A stretch of 44,564 nt of DNA from Microbacterium sp. (GTDB lineage Bacteria > Actinomycetota > Actinomycetes > Actinomycetales > Microbacteriaceae), in assembly GCA_031277885.1 (NCBI GenBank), contig JAITLM010000152.1:1-44564 (forward strand), written 5' to 3'. Each line of letters starts with the position of its first letter. The stretch's first letter is position 1. This document shows, piece after piece, positions 1 through 7,310 of the stretch. A program made the position numbers and the translations under genes. Under the pieces are notes generated by a model. The model was not told where the DNA came from, did no database searches, and was given only the letters and a program-made list of their open reading frames with translations.

Positions 1-1
1 C

Positions 2-163
2 GTGCTCGACCGCGAGATCTTCCGGCTCTGCGCGACCGAGGGCTGGGACTACCGGGCCGCGGCCGCCGAACTCGGCGTCGGGCACGGCGTCGTCCGCAAC
101 CGTCTCTCCCGCGTGCGCATCCGCCTGCGCGGCGCTGTGACCGAAACGGAGCCCGCATCATGA
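2..163 (+). CDS. RNA polymerase sigma factor, C-terminal fragment (5' end outside window)
   Basis: The open frame enters at the window edge and ends at TGA 161-163. The 53 visible residues read like sigma region 4 / a LuxR-type helix-turn-helix: 'GWDYRAAAAELGVGHG', then 'VRNRLSRVRIRLR', as at the end of ECF (sigma-70 family) factors that contact the -35 element. The stop overlaps the next start (ATGA, 160-163), so the two genes are translationally coupled. I infer that the DUF4349 protein downstream works with this factor. The sigma identity is likely but rests on one helix-turn-helix; a LuxR-type regulator is the alternative. Confidence 0.6.
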   Translation: MLDREIFRLCATEGWDYRAAAAELGVGHGVVRNRLSRVRIRLRGAVTETEPAS

Positions 164-1308
164 CCACGACCCCCACGGGCCTGCCCCCGCTGAGCGATGA
201 GGCTGTCGACCGCATCGAGGAGGCCGTCTTCGCGCAGATCGCCGAGGAGCGCGACTCCGAGCGCGTCCACACCGCACTCACCCGCCGTCGCGCGCGCCGA
301 CGCGGCTGGCTGACCGCGGGCGGCGTCGCCGCCGCGTTCGTCGTCGGGGTGCTGGTGACGCCGGCGATCCTCAACGCCACCGGGGTCTCGTCCTCGGGAT
401 CCTCGGTCGCGGCCGCGCCCGAGGGCACGACCGCGACACCGCACGCGCTCTCCGGGATCGCGAAGGACATGTCGCAGAGCGCCGGCGGCGCCGCGTCCTC
501 CGCGGGCGGATCCTCGTCATCGGCGAGCACGGCGCGGGACGTGATCCGCACCGGATCCGCCACCGTCCAGGTCGACGACGTGCGCAAGGCCGCCGACGCG
601 CTGGCCGCGCTCGCGAAGAAGTACGGCGGTTTCGTGGAGAGTCAGCAGATCGGCTCCGCGCAGGGTCCCGTGGCGACCGACGGCGGGATGATCCCGCCGC
701 CCTCCGGTGACGGCTGGGTGACGCTGCGCGTCCCGGTCTCCGACCTCGACGCCGTGATGGATGCGCTGCGCGCTCAGGGCACGGTGCTGGCGACCTCGCT
801 CGGCACGAACGACGTGACCACGGCGACGACCGATCTGCGTGCGCAGATCGACTCGCTGACGGCGTCGGTCACGCGCCTCACCCAGCTCATGTCGCAGGCG
901 ACCTCGGTGGCCGATCTGCTGACGGCCGAGACCGCGCTCACCGACCGTCAGTCGCAGCTGCAGTCGGCGCAGCAGCAGCTGAAGGACCTCGAATCCCAGG
1001 TGGCGATGTCCTCCGTGCAGGTGACGCTCGTGCGGGAGGCGCCGGCGGCGGCGGATCCGGCGGGCTTCGGCGACGGTCTCGCCGCGGGCTGGAAGGGGCT
1101 CATCGTCTCCCTCAACGCCGTCGTGATCGCGCTCGGCTTCCTCCTGCCGTGGCTGGCGCTCGCGCTCGTCGTGGTGCTCATCGTCTGGGCGATCGTCCGG
1201 GCGCGCCGATCCCGGCGCACGCGCGCGGCGACCGCCGAGCGCCGGCAGGACGCCGGCTCCGACTCCAGTTCCGACTCCGGCTCCGACTCCGAGACTCAGA
1301 AGCCGTAG
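160..1308 (+). CDS. DUF4349 domain-containing membrane protein, possible anti-sigma factor
   Basis: 382 residues. The order is: a short charged cytoplasmic N-terminus (1-48), a membrane segment at about 51-71, a Ser/Ala-rich linker, and an extracytoplasmic DUF4349 domain (about 125-290). That domain contains 'GSATVQVDDV', 'RVPVSDLDAVMDAL' and a coiled-coil-like QLQSAQQQLKDLE stretch. A second membrane helix lies near 310-345, followed by a basic/Ser-Asp tail. The start ATG overlaps the stop of the upstream sigma-like gene, an arrangement typical of sigma/anti-sigma pairs. The short N-terminus before the first membrane helix would be the sigma-binding part; this is inference, since DUF4349 has no assigned biochemical role. 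Its 3' end overlaps convergent trpS by 13 bases. Confidence 0.8.
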   Translation: MTTTPTGLPPLSDEAVDRIEEAVFAQIAEERDSERVHTALTRRRARRRGWLTAGGVAAAFVVGVLVTPAILNATGVSSSGSSVAAAPEGTTATPHALSGIAKDMSQSAGGAASSAGGSSSSASTARDVIRTGSATVQVDDVRKAADALAALAKKYGGFVESQQIGSAQGPVATDGGMIPPPSGDGWVTLRVPVSDLDAVMDALRAQGTVLATSLGTNDVTTATTDLRAQIDSLTASVTRLTQLMSQATSVADLLTAETALTDRQSQLQSAQQQLKDLESQVAMSSVQVTLVREAPAAADPAGFGDGLAAGWKGLIVSLNAVVIALGFLLPWLALALVVVLIVWAIVRARRSRRTRAATAERRQDAGSDSSSDSGSDSETQKP

Positions 1309-2336
1309 CTCATGCCCATCGCGGCGCGGACCTCGTCGAGCGTCTCCGCGGCGATCCCGCGGGCGCGGGCGTTGCCCGCGCGGATCACCGCGGCGGCGTC
1401 CTCGGGCGTGATCCGCGCACGGCGCTCCCTGTGGTCGCGCAGGAAGTCGTTGACGGCGGTCGCGGTCACGCGCTTGAGCTCGGCCGCCCCTCCCGAGCCG
1501 ACCCGCTCCGCCACCTCCTCCGGAGCGACGCCGAGGCAGGTGGCGGCCGTCGTGAGCAGGCCCGCGACGCCGGGCCGGTGCACGGGGTCGTACGCGATGA
1601 GCCGCTCCGAGTCCGTCCGTGCGCGACGGATCGCGAGCGCCGTCTCCTCCTCGCTCAGGCCGAGCGCGATCCCGTTCCCGTGGCTCTTCGACATCTTCCG
1701 GCCGTCGAGCCCCGGCAGTTCGGGCGAGTCCGTCACGAGCCCCTCCGGCACCGGGAAGACGGCGCCGTACCGCTCGTTGAAGCGCCGTGCCACCGTGCGG
1801 GTCATCTCGACATGCGGGAGATTGTCCTTGCCGACCGGCACGAGCGTCCCCTTGCAGAACAGGATGTCGGCCGCCTGATGCACCGGATAGGTCAGCAGCA
1901 GGCCGCCGAGCGCTCGCCCGGAGTCCTGCGCCTCCGCCTTGACCGTGGGGTTGCGGTGCAGTTCGGCTTCGCTCACGAGGCTGAGGAACGGCAGCAGCAG
2001 CTGGTTCAGTTCGGGGATCGACGAGTGCGTGAAGAACACCGTGCGCTCCGGATCGAGACCCGCCGCGAGGTTGTCGCGGACCGCCTCGAGGATGTTCCCC
2101 CTGACCTCCCCCGGGCTGTCCCGGTCCGTGATCACCTGATAGTCGGCGAGCACGACGAAGGTCTCGACGCCCGCGGTCTGCAGGCGCACGCGCTCGAGGA
2201 TCGTGCCGAACAGGTGGCCGAGGTGCAGTCGTCCGGTGGGCCGCTCGCCCGTCAGGATCCGATGCTCCTCGGGGTGTGCGGCGATCTCGGATCGCAGCCG
2301 CGTCATGCGGGCGGTCGTCGCGGTGAAGGTGTCCAT
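1296..2336 (-). CDS. trpS: tryptophanyl-tRNA synthetase
   Basis: Class I aminoacyl-tRNA synthetase that charges tRNA-Trp with tryptophan in the cytoplasm. 346 residues from ATG 2336. The HIGH-type motif is HLGH (38-41, in 'RPTGRLHLGHLFG') and the KMSKS loop is KMSKS (214-218). The Rossmann core and length are normal for TrpS. The start is chosen because GGAG (2342-2345) sits 5 bases upstream and the protein aligns from 'MDTFTATTARM'; the longer open frame to 2399 runs through regulatory RNA. Upstream lies a leader peptide with three tandem Trp codons and competing hairpins (2341-2477), so expression probably responds to charged tRNA-Trp. Many actinobacteria have a second, constitutive TrpS elsewhere; that cannot be seen here. 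Confidence 0.95.
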   Translation of the reverse strand: MDTFTATTARMTRLRSEIAAHPEEHRILTGERPTGRLHLGHLFGTILERVRLQTAGVETFVVLADYQVITDRDSPGEVRGNILEAVRDNLAAGLDPERTVFFTHSSIPELNQLLLPFLSLVSEAELHRNPTVKAEAQDSGRALGGLLLTYPVHQAADILFCKGTLVPVGKDNLPHVEMTRTVARRFNERYGAVFPVPEGLVTDSPELPGLDGRKMSKSHGNGIALGLSEEETALAIRRARTDSERLIAYDPVHRPGVAGLLTTAATCLGVAPEEVAERVGSGGAAELKRVTATAVNDFLRDHRERRARITPEDAAAVIRAGNARARGIAAETLDEVRAAMGMSYGF

Positions 2337-2340
2337 GTCT

Positions 2341-2452
2341 GCTCCAGGGGTCGGGAGCCGCACGGATGCACTGCGCGTACGGAGAACGCGGGCCGCCATG
2401 CAGCCCGCGTGAATGAGAGGTCTTTCGTGCGCGTGCGGCTGCTAGAGCAGCC
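2341..2452 (-). promoter_or_regulatory. trpS attenuator: competing hairpins that can hide or free the trpS ribosome site
   Basis: On the trpS mRNA strand four stems can be read. (1) GGCTGC/GCAGCC (2452-2447 with 2442-2437) over the leader stop. (2) AGCCGCACG/CGTGCGGCT (2440-2432 with 2364-2356), perfect 9 bp. (3) ACGCGGGC/GCCCGCGT (2410-2403 with 2393-2386), perfect 8 bp, nested inside stem 2. (4) GCTCC/GGAGC (2358-2354 with 2345-2341), which covers the trpS Shine-Dalgarno GGAG. Stem 2 shares bases with stem 1 and with stem 4, so 2 excludes both. A ribosome stalled on the Trp codons would break stem 1 and allow stem 2, freeing the ribosome site. A ribosome reaching the stop would cover 2440-2432 and let stem 4 form. 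No U-run is present, so translational rather than transcriptional control is inferred. Confidence 0.7.
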
Positions 2453-2477
2453 ACCACCAGGAGTTCGTCACGCGCAT
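2442..2477 (-). CDS. Trp-rich leader peptide (MRVTNSWWWLL) of the trpS attenuator
   Basis: Eleven codons, ATG 2477-2475 to TAG 2444-2442, with TGG TGG TGG at 2459-2451. No ribosome site precedes the ATG; a TACGAT -10 hexamer (2489-2484) ends 6 bases before it, so the mRNA probably starts at the ATG (leaderless). Tandem Trp codons in a tiny reading frame ahead of a tryptophan gene are the hallmark of ribosome-mediated attenuation, known for trp leaders of actinobacteria such as corynebacteria. The stop codon lies inside a hairpin (GGCTGC/GCAGCC, loop TCTA). The function is strongly supported by position and codon content; translation itself is inferred. Confidence 0.85.
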   Translation of the reverse strand: MRVTNSWWWLL

Positions 2478-2483
2478 AGGTCC

Positions 2484-2489
2484 ATCGTA
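2484..2489 (-). promoter_or_regulatory. -10 element of the trpS leader transcript
   Basis: TACGAT on the minus strand, 6 bases before the leader-peptide ATG, placing the transcription start on the A of ATG. No convincing -35 hexamer. Confidence 0.55.
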
Positions 2490-2552
2490 CGCCCGTCCCC
2501 GACCACGACTCTCCGGCCTCGTTCGATGCCACGTGCGGCACGCGGGCACCGC

Positions 2553-2558
2553 TAGGGT
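2553..2558 (+). promoter_or_regulatory. -10 element of the acyltransferase gene, leaderless
   Basis: TAGGGT, then 7 bases, then ATG 2566. No Shine-Dalgarno is present, so the mRNA probably begins at or one base before the start codon. It lies back to back with the trpS leader promoter, about 65 bases apart. Confidence 0.5.
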
Positions 2559-2565
2559 CATCGCC

Positions 2566-3906
2566 ATGAGCAACGCCGCCGTCTCCGCCGCCAGCGACGT
2601 CCGCGAAGGGCGGGATCTGACCCTGGATCTGACGCGCGTCGCGTGCGTCGTCCTGGTCGTGTTCGTGCACATCCTGTTCACGGGCGTCGGCCGGCGCCCC
2701 GACGGCTCGCTGCTCATCGAGCGCACGGTCGAGGGTCAGAGCTGGTTCGACGCGGTGAGCTGGATCCTGAACATCATGCCGTTGTTCTTCGTCGTCGGCG
2801 GCTATGCGGCCCGCGCGGGCTGGCGGTCCGCACAGCGCCGCGGCGACGACGGCATCGACTTCGTCCGCCTGCGCCTGGCGCGGCTGGCCCGCCCGGCGAT
2901 CCCCGTGTTCCTCTTCTTCGCCGTCGCCCTGGCCGCGGCACGCCTGCTCGGGATCGATCCCGCGCTCGTCGACACGATCGCGATCGGCGTCGGCTCACCG
3001 CTGTGGTTCCTCGCCGCGTATCTGCTGGTGCAGGCCCTGGCCCCGTGGATGATCGGCTTGCATGCCCGTTTCGGCATGTACGTGCCGCTCGTACTGCTGG
3101 CGGGCGCCGCAGCGACCGATGCGCTCCGTTTCCTCGTCGCCGGCGGGCTGCTCGGTCTCGGCCATGTCCCCTCGACCGGCTACGGCATCGGCGCGGAGCT
3201 CTTCGGAATCCCGAATGTGGCGTTCGTATGGCTGTTCGCCCAGCAGATCGGCTTCCTCCTCTTCGACGGCTGGTTCTCGCGTCGCAGATTCTGGCAGCTG
3301 CTCGCCCTCATCGCCGCCGGGTACCTCGCGATCTGGGGCCTGGTGTCCCTCGGCGGATACTCCTGGAACATGCTCAGCAATCAGTGGCCGCCGACGACGC
3401 CTCTCTCGATCCTCGCCGTCGTCCAAGCCGCAGCGCTCACCGCGCTGCACCGCCCGCTCACCGCCCTCATGCGCACCCGCGCGGCGCAGGGAGCGGTGCT
3501 GCTGATCGGTTCGCGCCTCATGACGGTGTACCTCTGGCACCTTCCCCTGATCATGGTGCTCATCGGCCTGGAGCTGCTGCTCCCCGTGCCCATGCCCGCG
3601 CCCGGCAGCGCGCTCTGGTGGTGGACGCGGGTGCCGTTCCTGATCGTCGTGCTCGCGGCCGTGTGGCTGCTGTCGCTCTGGCTCGTGCGCTTCGAGAAGG
3701 CGCCGAGGATGAGCGGGAAGCCTTCCCGCGGTGCGACGGTCACGGCCGTCGTCGTCTTCATCCTGCCGATCCTCGCGATCACCGCCTATGGCGTGGATCT
3801 GACGCTCGCCGTCTGCGCCCTGTTCGCATCGGTGCTCGCGCTGTGGTTCGTCGGCGCGTACCGTTCCCCGCTCAGGACTGCGGGAGCCGCGGCACCGCGT
3901 CGATGA
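2566..3906 (+). CDS. acyltransferase family (acyltransferase-3) integral membrane protein
   Basis: 446 residues. It opens with 'DLTLDLTRVACVVLVVFVH', the first helix and conserved His of membrane acyltransferase-3 proteins (OafA/NodX/OpgC type), followed by about ten further hydrophobic helices and a late 'SRLMTVYLWHLPLIM' helix typical of the family. Such proteins transfer acyl groups from the cytoplasm onto envelope glycans or lipids; the substrate here is unknown. The start at 2566 is preferred over 2533 because a TAGGGT -10 ends 7 bases upstream. The 3' end overlaps the convergent ABC ATPase gene by 35 bases. No cotranscribed partner suggests a pathway. Confidence 0.85.
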   Translation: MSNAAVSAASDVREGRDLTLDLTRVACVVLVVFVHILFTGVGRRPDGSLLIERTVEGQSWFDAVSWILNIMPLFFVVGGYAARAGWRSAQRRGDDGIDFVRLRLARLARPAIPVFLFFAVALAAARLLGIDPALVDTIAIGVGSPLWFLAAYLLVQALAPWMIGLHARFGMYVPLVLLAGAAATDALRFLVAGGLLGLGHVPSTGYGIGAELFGIPNVAFVWLFAQQIGFLLFDGWFSRRRFWQLLALIAAGYLAIWGLVSLGGYSWNMLSNQWPPTTPLSILAVVQAAALTALHRPLTALMRTRAAQGAVLLIGSRLMTVYLWHLPLIMVLIGLELLLPVPMPAPGSALWWWTRVPFLIVVLAAVWLLSLWLVRFEKAPRMSGKPSRGATVTAVVVFILPILAITAYGVDLTLAVCALFASVLALWFVGAYRSPLRTAGAAAPRR

Positions 3907-4660
3907 GCGAGCGCGTGTAGGCGCTCCGCGGATCCGCGAGCACCTCGGAGGTCCGCCCGGCGTCGACCACGCGGCCCCCCTGCAGCACAACGACGTCCGC
4001 GCACAGCTCGGCGACGATCGAGAGGTCGTGCGAGACCATGACGAGCGTCATGCCGTGCTCGGCCTGGAGGCGCGCGAGCAGCCGCACGATGTCGAGTCGG
4101 GTCGAGAGGTCCAGCGCGCTCACCGGCTCGTCCGCGAGCAGCGCCCGAGGGCGCGTGATCAGGGCGCGCGCGATCGCGATGCGCTGCCGCTGGCCTCCGG
4201 AGAACTCGTGCGGATAGCGCAGCAGGGCGTCCTCGTCGAGCTCGACGTCCCGCAGCGCCTCGACCAGCCGGTCCCGGCGCTCGAGTGCTCCCGACCGGTC
4301 GCCCCGCGCGTCCGGATCGCCGAGCCACCGCAGCGGCTCGGCGAGGACGGAGTCGACGCGCTGGCGCGGATCCAGCGAGGCGAAGGGGTCCTGGTAGACG
4401 GGCTGCACCGCACGCCGGAACGCCTGCACCGCACCACGGGTGCCGGACGCCGGCGCCGCGCCTTCGAACAGCACCGTTCCCGCGCTCGGGCGCCGGAGGC
4501 CCAGCAGGAGCGAGAGCGCGGTGGTCTTGCCGGATCCGGACTCGCCGACCAGCCCCAGGCTGCGGCCCTGCTCGACCGAGAACGTCACATCCTGCAGGGC
4601 TGCGGGGGCGGATCGACGGTAGTGGTGGGAGACCCCGTCGAGCGTGAACAGTGCGCTCAT
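3872..4660 (-). CDS. dipeptide/oligopeptide ABC transporter ATPase (DppF/OppF-like)
   Basis: 262 residues. Walker A is GESGSGKTT (39-47), Q-loop 'YQDPFASLDP' (89-98), signature SGGQRQR (154-160), Walker B ALLADEP (173-179), D-loop SALD and H-loop Ser-His (210-211). 'YQDPFASLDPR' is characteristic of the peptide/nickel ATPase subfamily. Last gene of the five-gene importer operon; its ATG overlaps the stop of the preceding ATPase (ATGA). It lacks the longer C-terminal oligopeptide domain of many OppF proteins, ending soon after 'AYTRSLIDAVPRL'. Substrate cannot be deduced from the ATPase. Confidence 0.92.
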   Translation of the reverse strand: MSALFTLDGVSHHYRRSAPAALQDVTFSVEQGRSLGLVGESGSGKTTALSLLLGLRRPSAGTVLFEGAAPASGTRGAVQAFRRAVQPVYQDPFASLDPRQRVDSVLAEPLRWLGDPDARGDRSGALERRDRLVEALRDVELDEDALLRYPHEFSGGQRQRIAIARALITRPRALLADEPVSALDLSTRLDIVRLLARLQAEHGMTLVMVSHDLSIVAELCADVVVLQGGRVVDAGRTSEVLADPRSAYTRSLIDAVPRLPQS

Positions 4661-5478
4661 GCGCGGCCTCCCTCTCCGCCGCCGCTCAGCCGGTCGAGCG
4701 CCGACTCCAGCTCGCGGGCCGCCGCCACCAGGCGACGGGTGTACTCGTGCTCGGGGGCGGTCACGATGCGCTGCGCCGTGCCCTCCTCGACGGCCTCGCC
4801 GCGGCGCAGCACGATCGCGCGCTCGGCGATCCCGGCGACCACGGCCAGGTCGTGCGAGACGAACACGAGCGAGGTCCCGTGCCGGCGCACTGCGTCGTCG
4901 AGCAGCTCCAGGACGGTGGCCTGGACGGTCACGTCGAGGGCGGTGGTCGGCTCATCCGCGAGGAGCACGTCGGGACGGCACGCCAGGGCCATCGCGATCG
5001 CGACGCGCTGGCGCTGTCCTCCCGACAGCTCGAAGGGATACCGCTGCAGCAGCCGCTCGGGATCCGGCAGGCGCACCTCTTCCGCGGCCGCGCGCACGGC
5101 GGAGCGCAGCGCCGCGCCCTGCAGACCCCGGTGCCGCCGCAGGGGCCGGGCGAGCTGATCGCCCACCCGCATGAGGGGGTCGAGCGCCGACGACGGATCC
5201 TGGAACACGGCGGCGATCCGCGATCCGCGCACCCGCTGCAGCACCCGCTCGCCGGCGCCGAGCAGCTCCGTGCCGTCGAGCCGGATCGAACCGGTGGCCG
5301 TGAGCCCGGGCGGCAGCAGGCCGAGGAGCGCGAGCCCGGTGAGGGTCTTGCCCGATCCGGATTCGCCGACGAGCCCCAGCCGCTCGCCCGGGGCGAGATC
5401 GAGGTCGAGGTCGCGGACGAGCTCCGCTCCCTCGTTCGTGAGGATGCGGAGTCCCCGCACCTGCAGTGCCGCGCCCAT
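4657..5478 (-). CDS. dipeptide/oligopeptide ABC transporter ATPase (DppD/OppD-like)
   Basis: 273 residues from ATG 5478. Walker A GESGSGKT (38-45), Q-loop 'FQDPSSALDP' (92-101), signature LSGGQRQR (151-158), Walker B VLLADEP (171-177), H-loop SHD (208-210). The C-terminus 'PEHEYTRRLVAAA' is typical of the family, but the Cys-rich iron-sulphur insert of some DppD proteins is absent. The start is fixed by the 1-base TGATG overlap with the upstream permease; the longer open frame to 6003 is the permease read out of frame. Two ATPases indicate a heterodimeric motor. Confidence 0.92.
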   Translation of the reverse strand: MGAALQVRGLRILTNEGAELVRDLDLDLAPGERLGLVGESGSGKTLTGLALLGLLPPGLTATGSIRLDGTELLGAGERVLQRVRGSRIAAVFQDPSSALDPLMRVGDQLARPLRRHRGLQGAALRSAVRAAAEEVRLPDPERLLQRYPFELSGGQRQRVAIAMALACRPDVLLADEPTTALDVTVQATVLELLDDAVRRHGTSLVFVSHDLAVVAGIAERAIVLRRGEAVEEGTAQRIVTAPEHEYTRRLVAAARELESALDRLSGGGEGGRA

Positions 5479-6305
5479 CAGCTCCTCCCCCGTCTGGTCG
5501 GATCGAACCGCTCGCGCAGCCCGTCCGCGACCGCGTTCGCGCCGAGCACGAGCAGGGCGATCACGGCCCCGGGGATGACCGCGCCCCAGGGCGAGGTCAG
5601 CACGGTGCCCTGTGCCTCCTGCAACAGGCGCCCGAGGGAGGAGTTGGGCGGCGGCACGCCGAGTCCGAGATAGGACAGGGACGCCTCCGCCATGATCGCG
5701 GCACCGAAGAGGACCGCGAGGTTCACCACCAGGGCCGGCCAGATGTTCGGCAGCACGTGCCGGGCCAGCACGCCCCAGATGGGCGTGCCGGAGGTTCGCG
5801 CCGCCGTCACGAAGCTCCGCGACAGCACGTTCTTGACGAGGATCCTGGTGAAGCGCGAGACGATCGCGGATCCGGCGATCCCGATCGCGACGATCGCGGT
5901 GTCGAGGCCGGGACCCCGCGCCGCCACGATCAGCATCGCGAGCAGAAGGGTCGGGAAGGCGATCAGCACGTCCAGGAGCGAGGAGACCGCGTCGTCCACC
6001 CATCCCGGCAGCAGCGCCGCGGCTGTGCCGATCACGAAGCCGATGACAGCGGCGAGGGCGACGGCGCCGAGGCCGACCAGCAACGCGATCCGGGTGCCGG
6101 CGAGCACCTGGCTGAACAGATCCCGCCCGAGCTTGTCCGTGCCGAACAGGTGGGCGCCTCCGGGCGGCGCGAGCCGCCCGCCGGAGGTGTCGTCGAGCGG
6201 GAACGGCGTCCAGAACACCGAGACCACCGCCGCGAGGGCGAGCACCGCGAGGATCACGATCCCGATCGTGAGCGTGACGTCCCGGCGCGGGAGCGTGCGG
6301 GTCAT
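5478..6305 (-). CDS. dipeptide/oligopeptide ABC transporter permease (DppC-like)
   Basis: 275 residues with about six membrane helices. The N-terminal part carries the DppC hallmark 'HLFGTDKLGRDLFSQVLAGTR'. The cytoplasmic EAA-type loop is 'SFVTAARTSGTPIWGVLARHVLPN', which docks on the ATPases. 'EASLSYLGLGVPPP' near the C-terminus is also typical. It starts inside the stop of the upstream permease (ATGA, 6302-6305) and ends on the start of the ATPase gene, showing tight coupling. Confidence 0.93.
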   Translation of the reverse strand: MTRTLPRRDVTLTIGIVILAVLALAAVVSVFWTPFPLDDTSGGRLAPPGGAHLFGTDKLGRDLFSQVLAGTRIALLVGLGAVALAAVIGFVIGTAAALLPGWVDDAVSSLLDVLIAFPTLLLAMLIVAARGPGLDTAIVAIGIAGSAIVSRFTRILVKNVLSRSFVTAARTSGTPIWGVLARHVLPNIWPALVVNLAVLFGAAIMAEASLSYLGLGVPPPNSSLGRLLQEAQGTVLTSPWGAVIPGAVIALLVLGANAVADGLRERFDPTRRGRS

Positions 6306-7273
6306 GCCCGGCCCCCTCTCGCGGAGATGCTGCCCCGCAGGCGCGGGTCGACGAGGCGCTGGGCGACGTCGGCGAGGAAGCCGATGAGCAGCACCAGGGC
6401 GGTCGTGACCACGAGCACGCCCTGGATGCTCGGATAGTCGTGCTCGCCGACGGCCTTGACCAGCAGCGCGCCGAGGCCCGGGAGGGTGAAGACCGACTCG
6501 ACGACCACCGCGCCGAGCAGGGTCGATGCGAGTTCGATGCCGAGGATCGAGATCACCGGGACGGCCGCGTTGCGCACGCCATGCGCGAAGAACGCTCCGG
6601 CTCTGCTCTCCCCCAGTGCACGGGCCGTGCGCAGGTAGTCGGAGTCGAGGACGTCCAGCGTCGCCGAGCGCACGTAGCGCGCGAGCGAGGCGCTCATCAC
6701 GATCACGATCGTGAGGACCGGCAGTGCGAGAGCGCTGAGCGCCGCACCGGGATCCGCCCAGTCGTCGCGCGGGAAGCCGCCGGAGGGCAGCAGCCGCAGG
6801 GTCAGCGCGAACAGCCAGACCACCAGGAGTCCGACCCAGAACACCGGCACCGCGATGCCCAGCTGCGTGATCGCGCCCAGCAGCGCGCCGTACCAGGTCC
6901 TGGCCCGCGCCGCCGCGACCACTCCGATCACGGACCCGAGCACGGTCGCGATCACGAACGAGATGAGCGCGAGCGGCAGCGTCACCGCGAGCCGGGAGGC
7001 GATGTCATCCGCGACGGGAGCCCCCGAGGTGAACGACGTGCCCAGATCGCCTCGGAGCAGGCCGGAGAGCCACGATCCCAGCTGCACGAGCACCGGCTGG
7101 TCGGATCCGACCTGCGCCCTCGCGGCCGCGATCTGCTCGGGCGTCGCGTTCACCGAGATGAGCGCGTTCGCCGGGTCACCAGGGAGCACCCGCAGCAGCA
7201 GGAAGACGACGAGCATCCCCACCAGGAAAGAGAGCACCAGGAAGAGCAGGCGGCGGACGAGGTATCGGGTCAC
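6302..7273 (-). CDS. dipeptide/oligopeptide ABC transporter permease (DppB-like), GTG start
   Basis: 323 residues, six membrane helices. The N-terminal 'RVLPGDPA' and the coupling loop 'YLRTARALGESRAGAFFAHGVRNA' are standard for DppB/OppB permeases, as is the C-terminal 'YPSIQGVLVVTT'. GTG at 7273 is used, with AGGGG a few bases upstream. The binding-protein gene ends 37 bases before it; the next permease overlaps by 4 bases. It pairs with DppC to form the membrane channel. Confidence 0.92.
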   Translation of the reverse strand: MTRYLVRRLLFLVLSFLVGMLVVFLLLRVLPGDPANALISVNATPEQIAAARAQVGSDQPVLVQLGSWLSGLLRGDLGTSFTSGAPVADDIASRLAVTLPLALISFVIATVLGSVIGVVAAARARTWYGALLGAITQLGIAVPVFWVGLLVVWLFALTLRLLPSGGFPRDDWADPGAALSALALPVLTIVIVMSASLARYVRSATLDVLDSDYLRTARALGESRAGAFFAHGVRNAAVPVISILGIELASTLLGAVVVESVFTLPGLGALLVKAVGEHDYPSIQGVLVVTTALVLLIGFLADVAQRLVDPRLRGSISARGGRA

Positions 7274-7310
7274 CGCACCCCTGACCGTCGCATCGGCCGG
7301 ACGGCCGTGA

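Noticed and set aside
2386..2410. The 8-bp hairpin before trpS as a transcription terminator
   Set aside because: It is not followed by a U-run and lies inside the longer 9-bp stem; a structural role in the translational switch fits better.
517..2670. Long minus-strand open frame of 717 codons across the DUF4349 and trpS genes
   Set aside because: It is Arg/Gly/Asp-rich low-complexity translation typical of the antisense or shifted frame of GC-rich genes; the real genes in this span have clear motifs.
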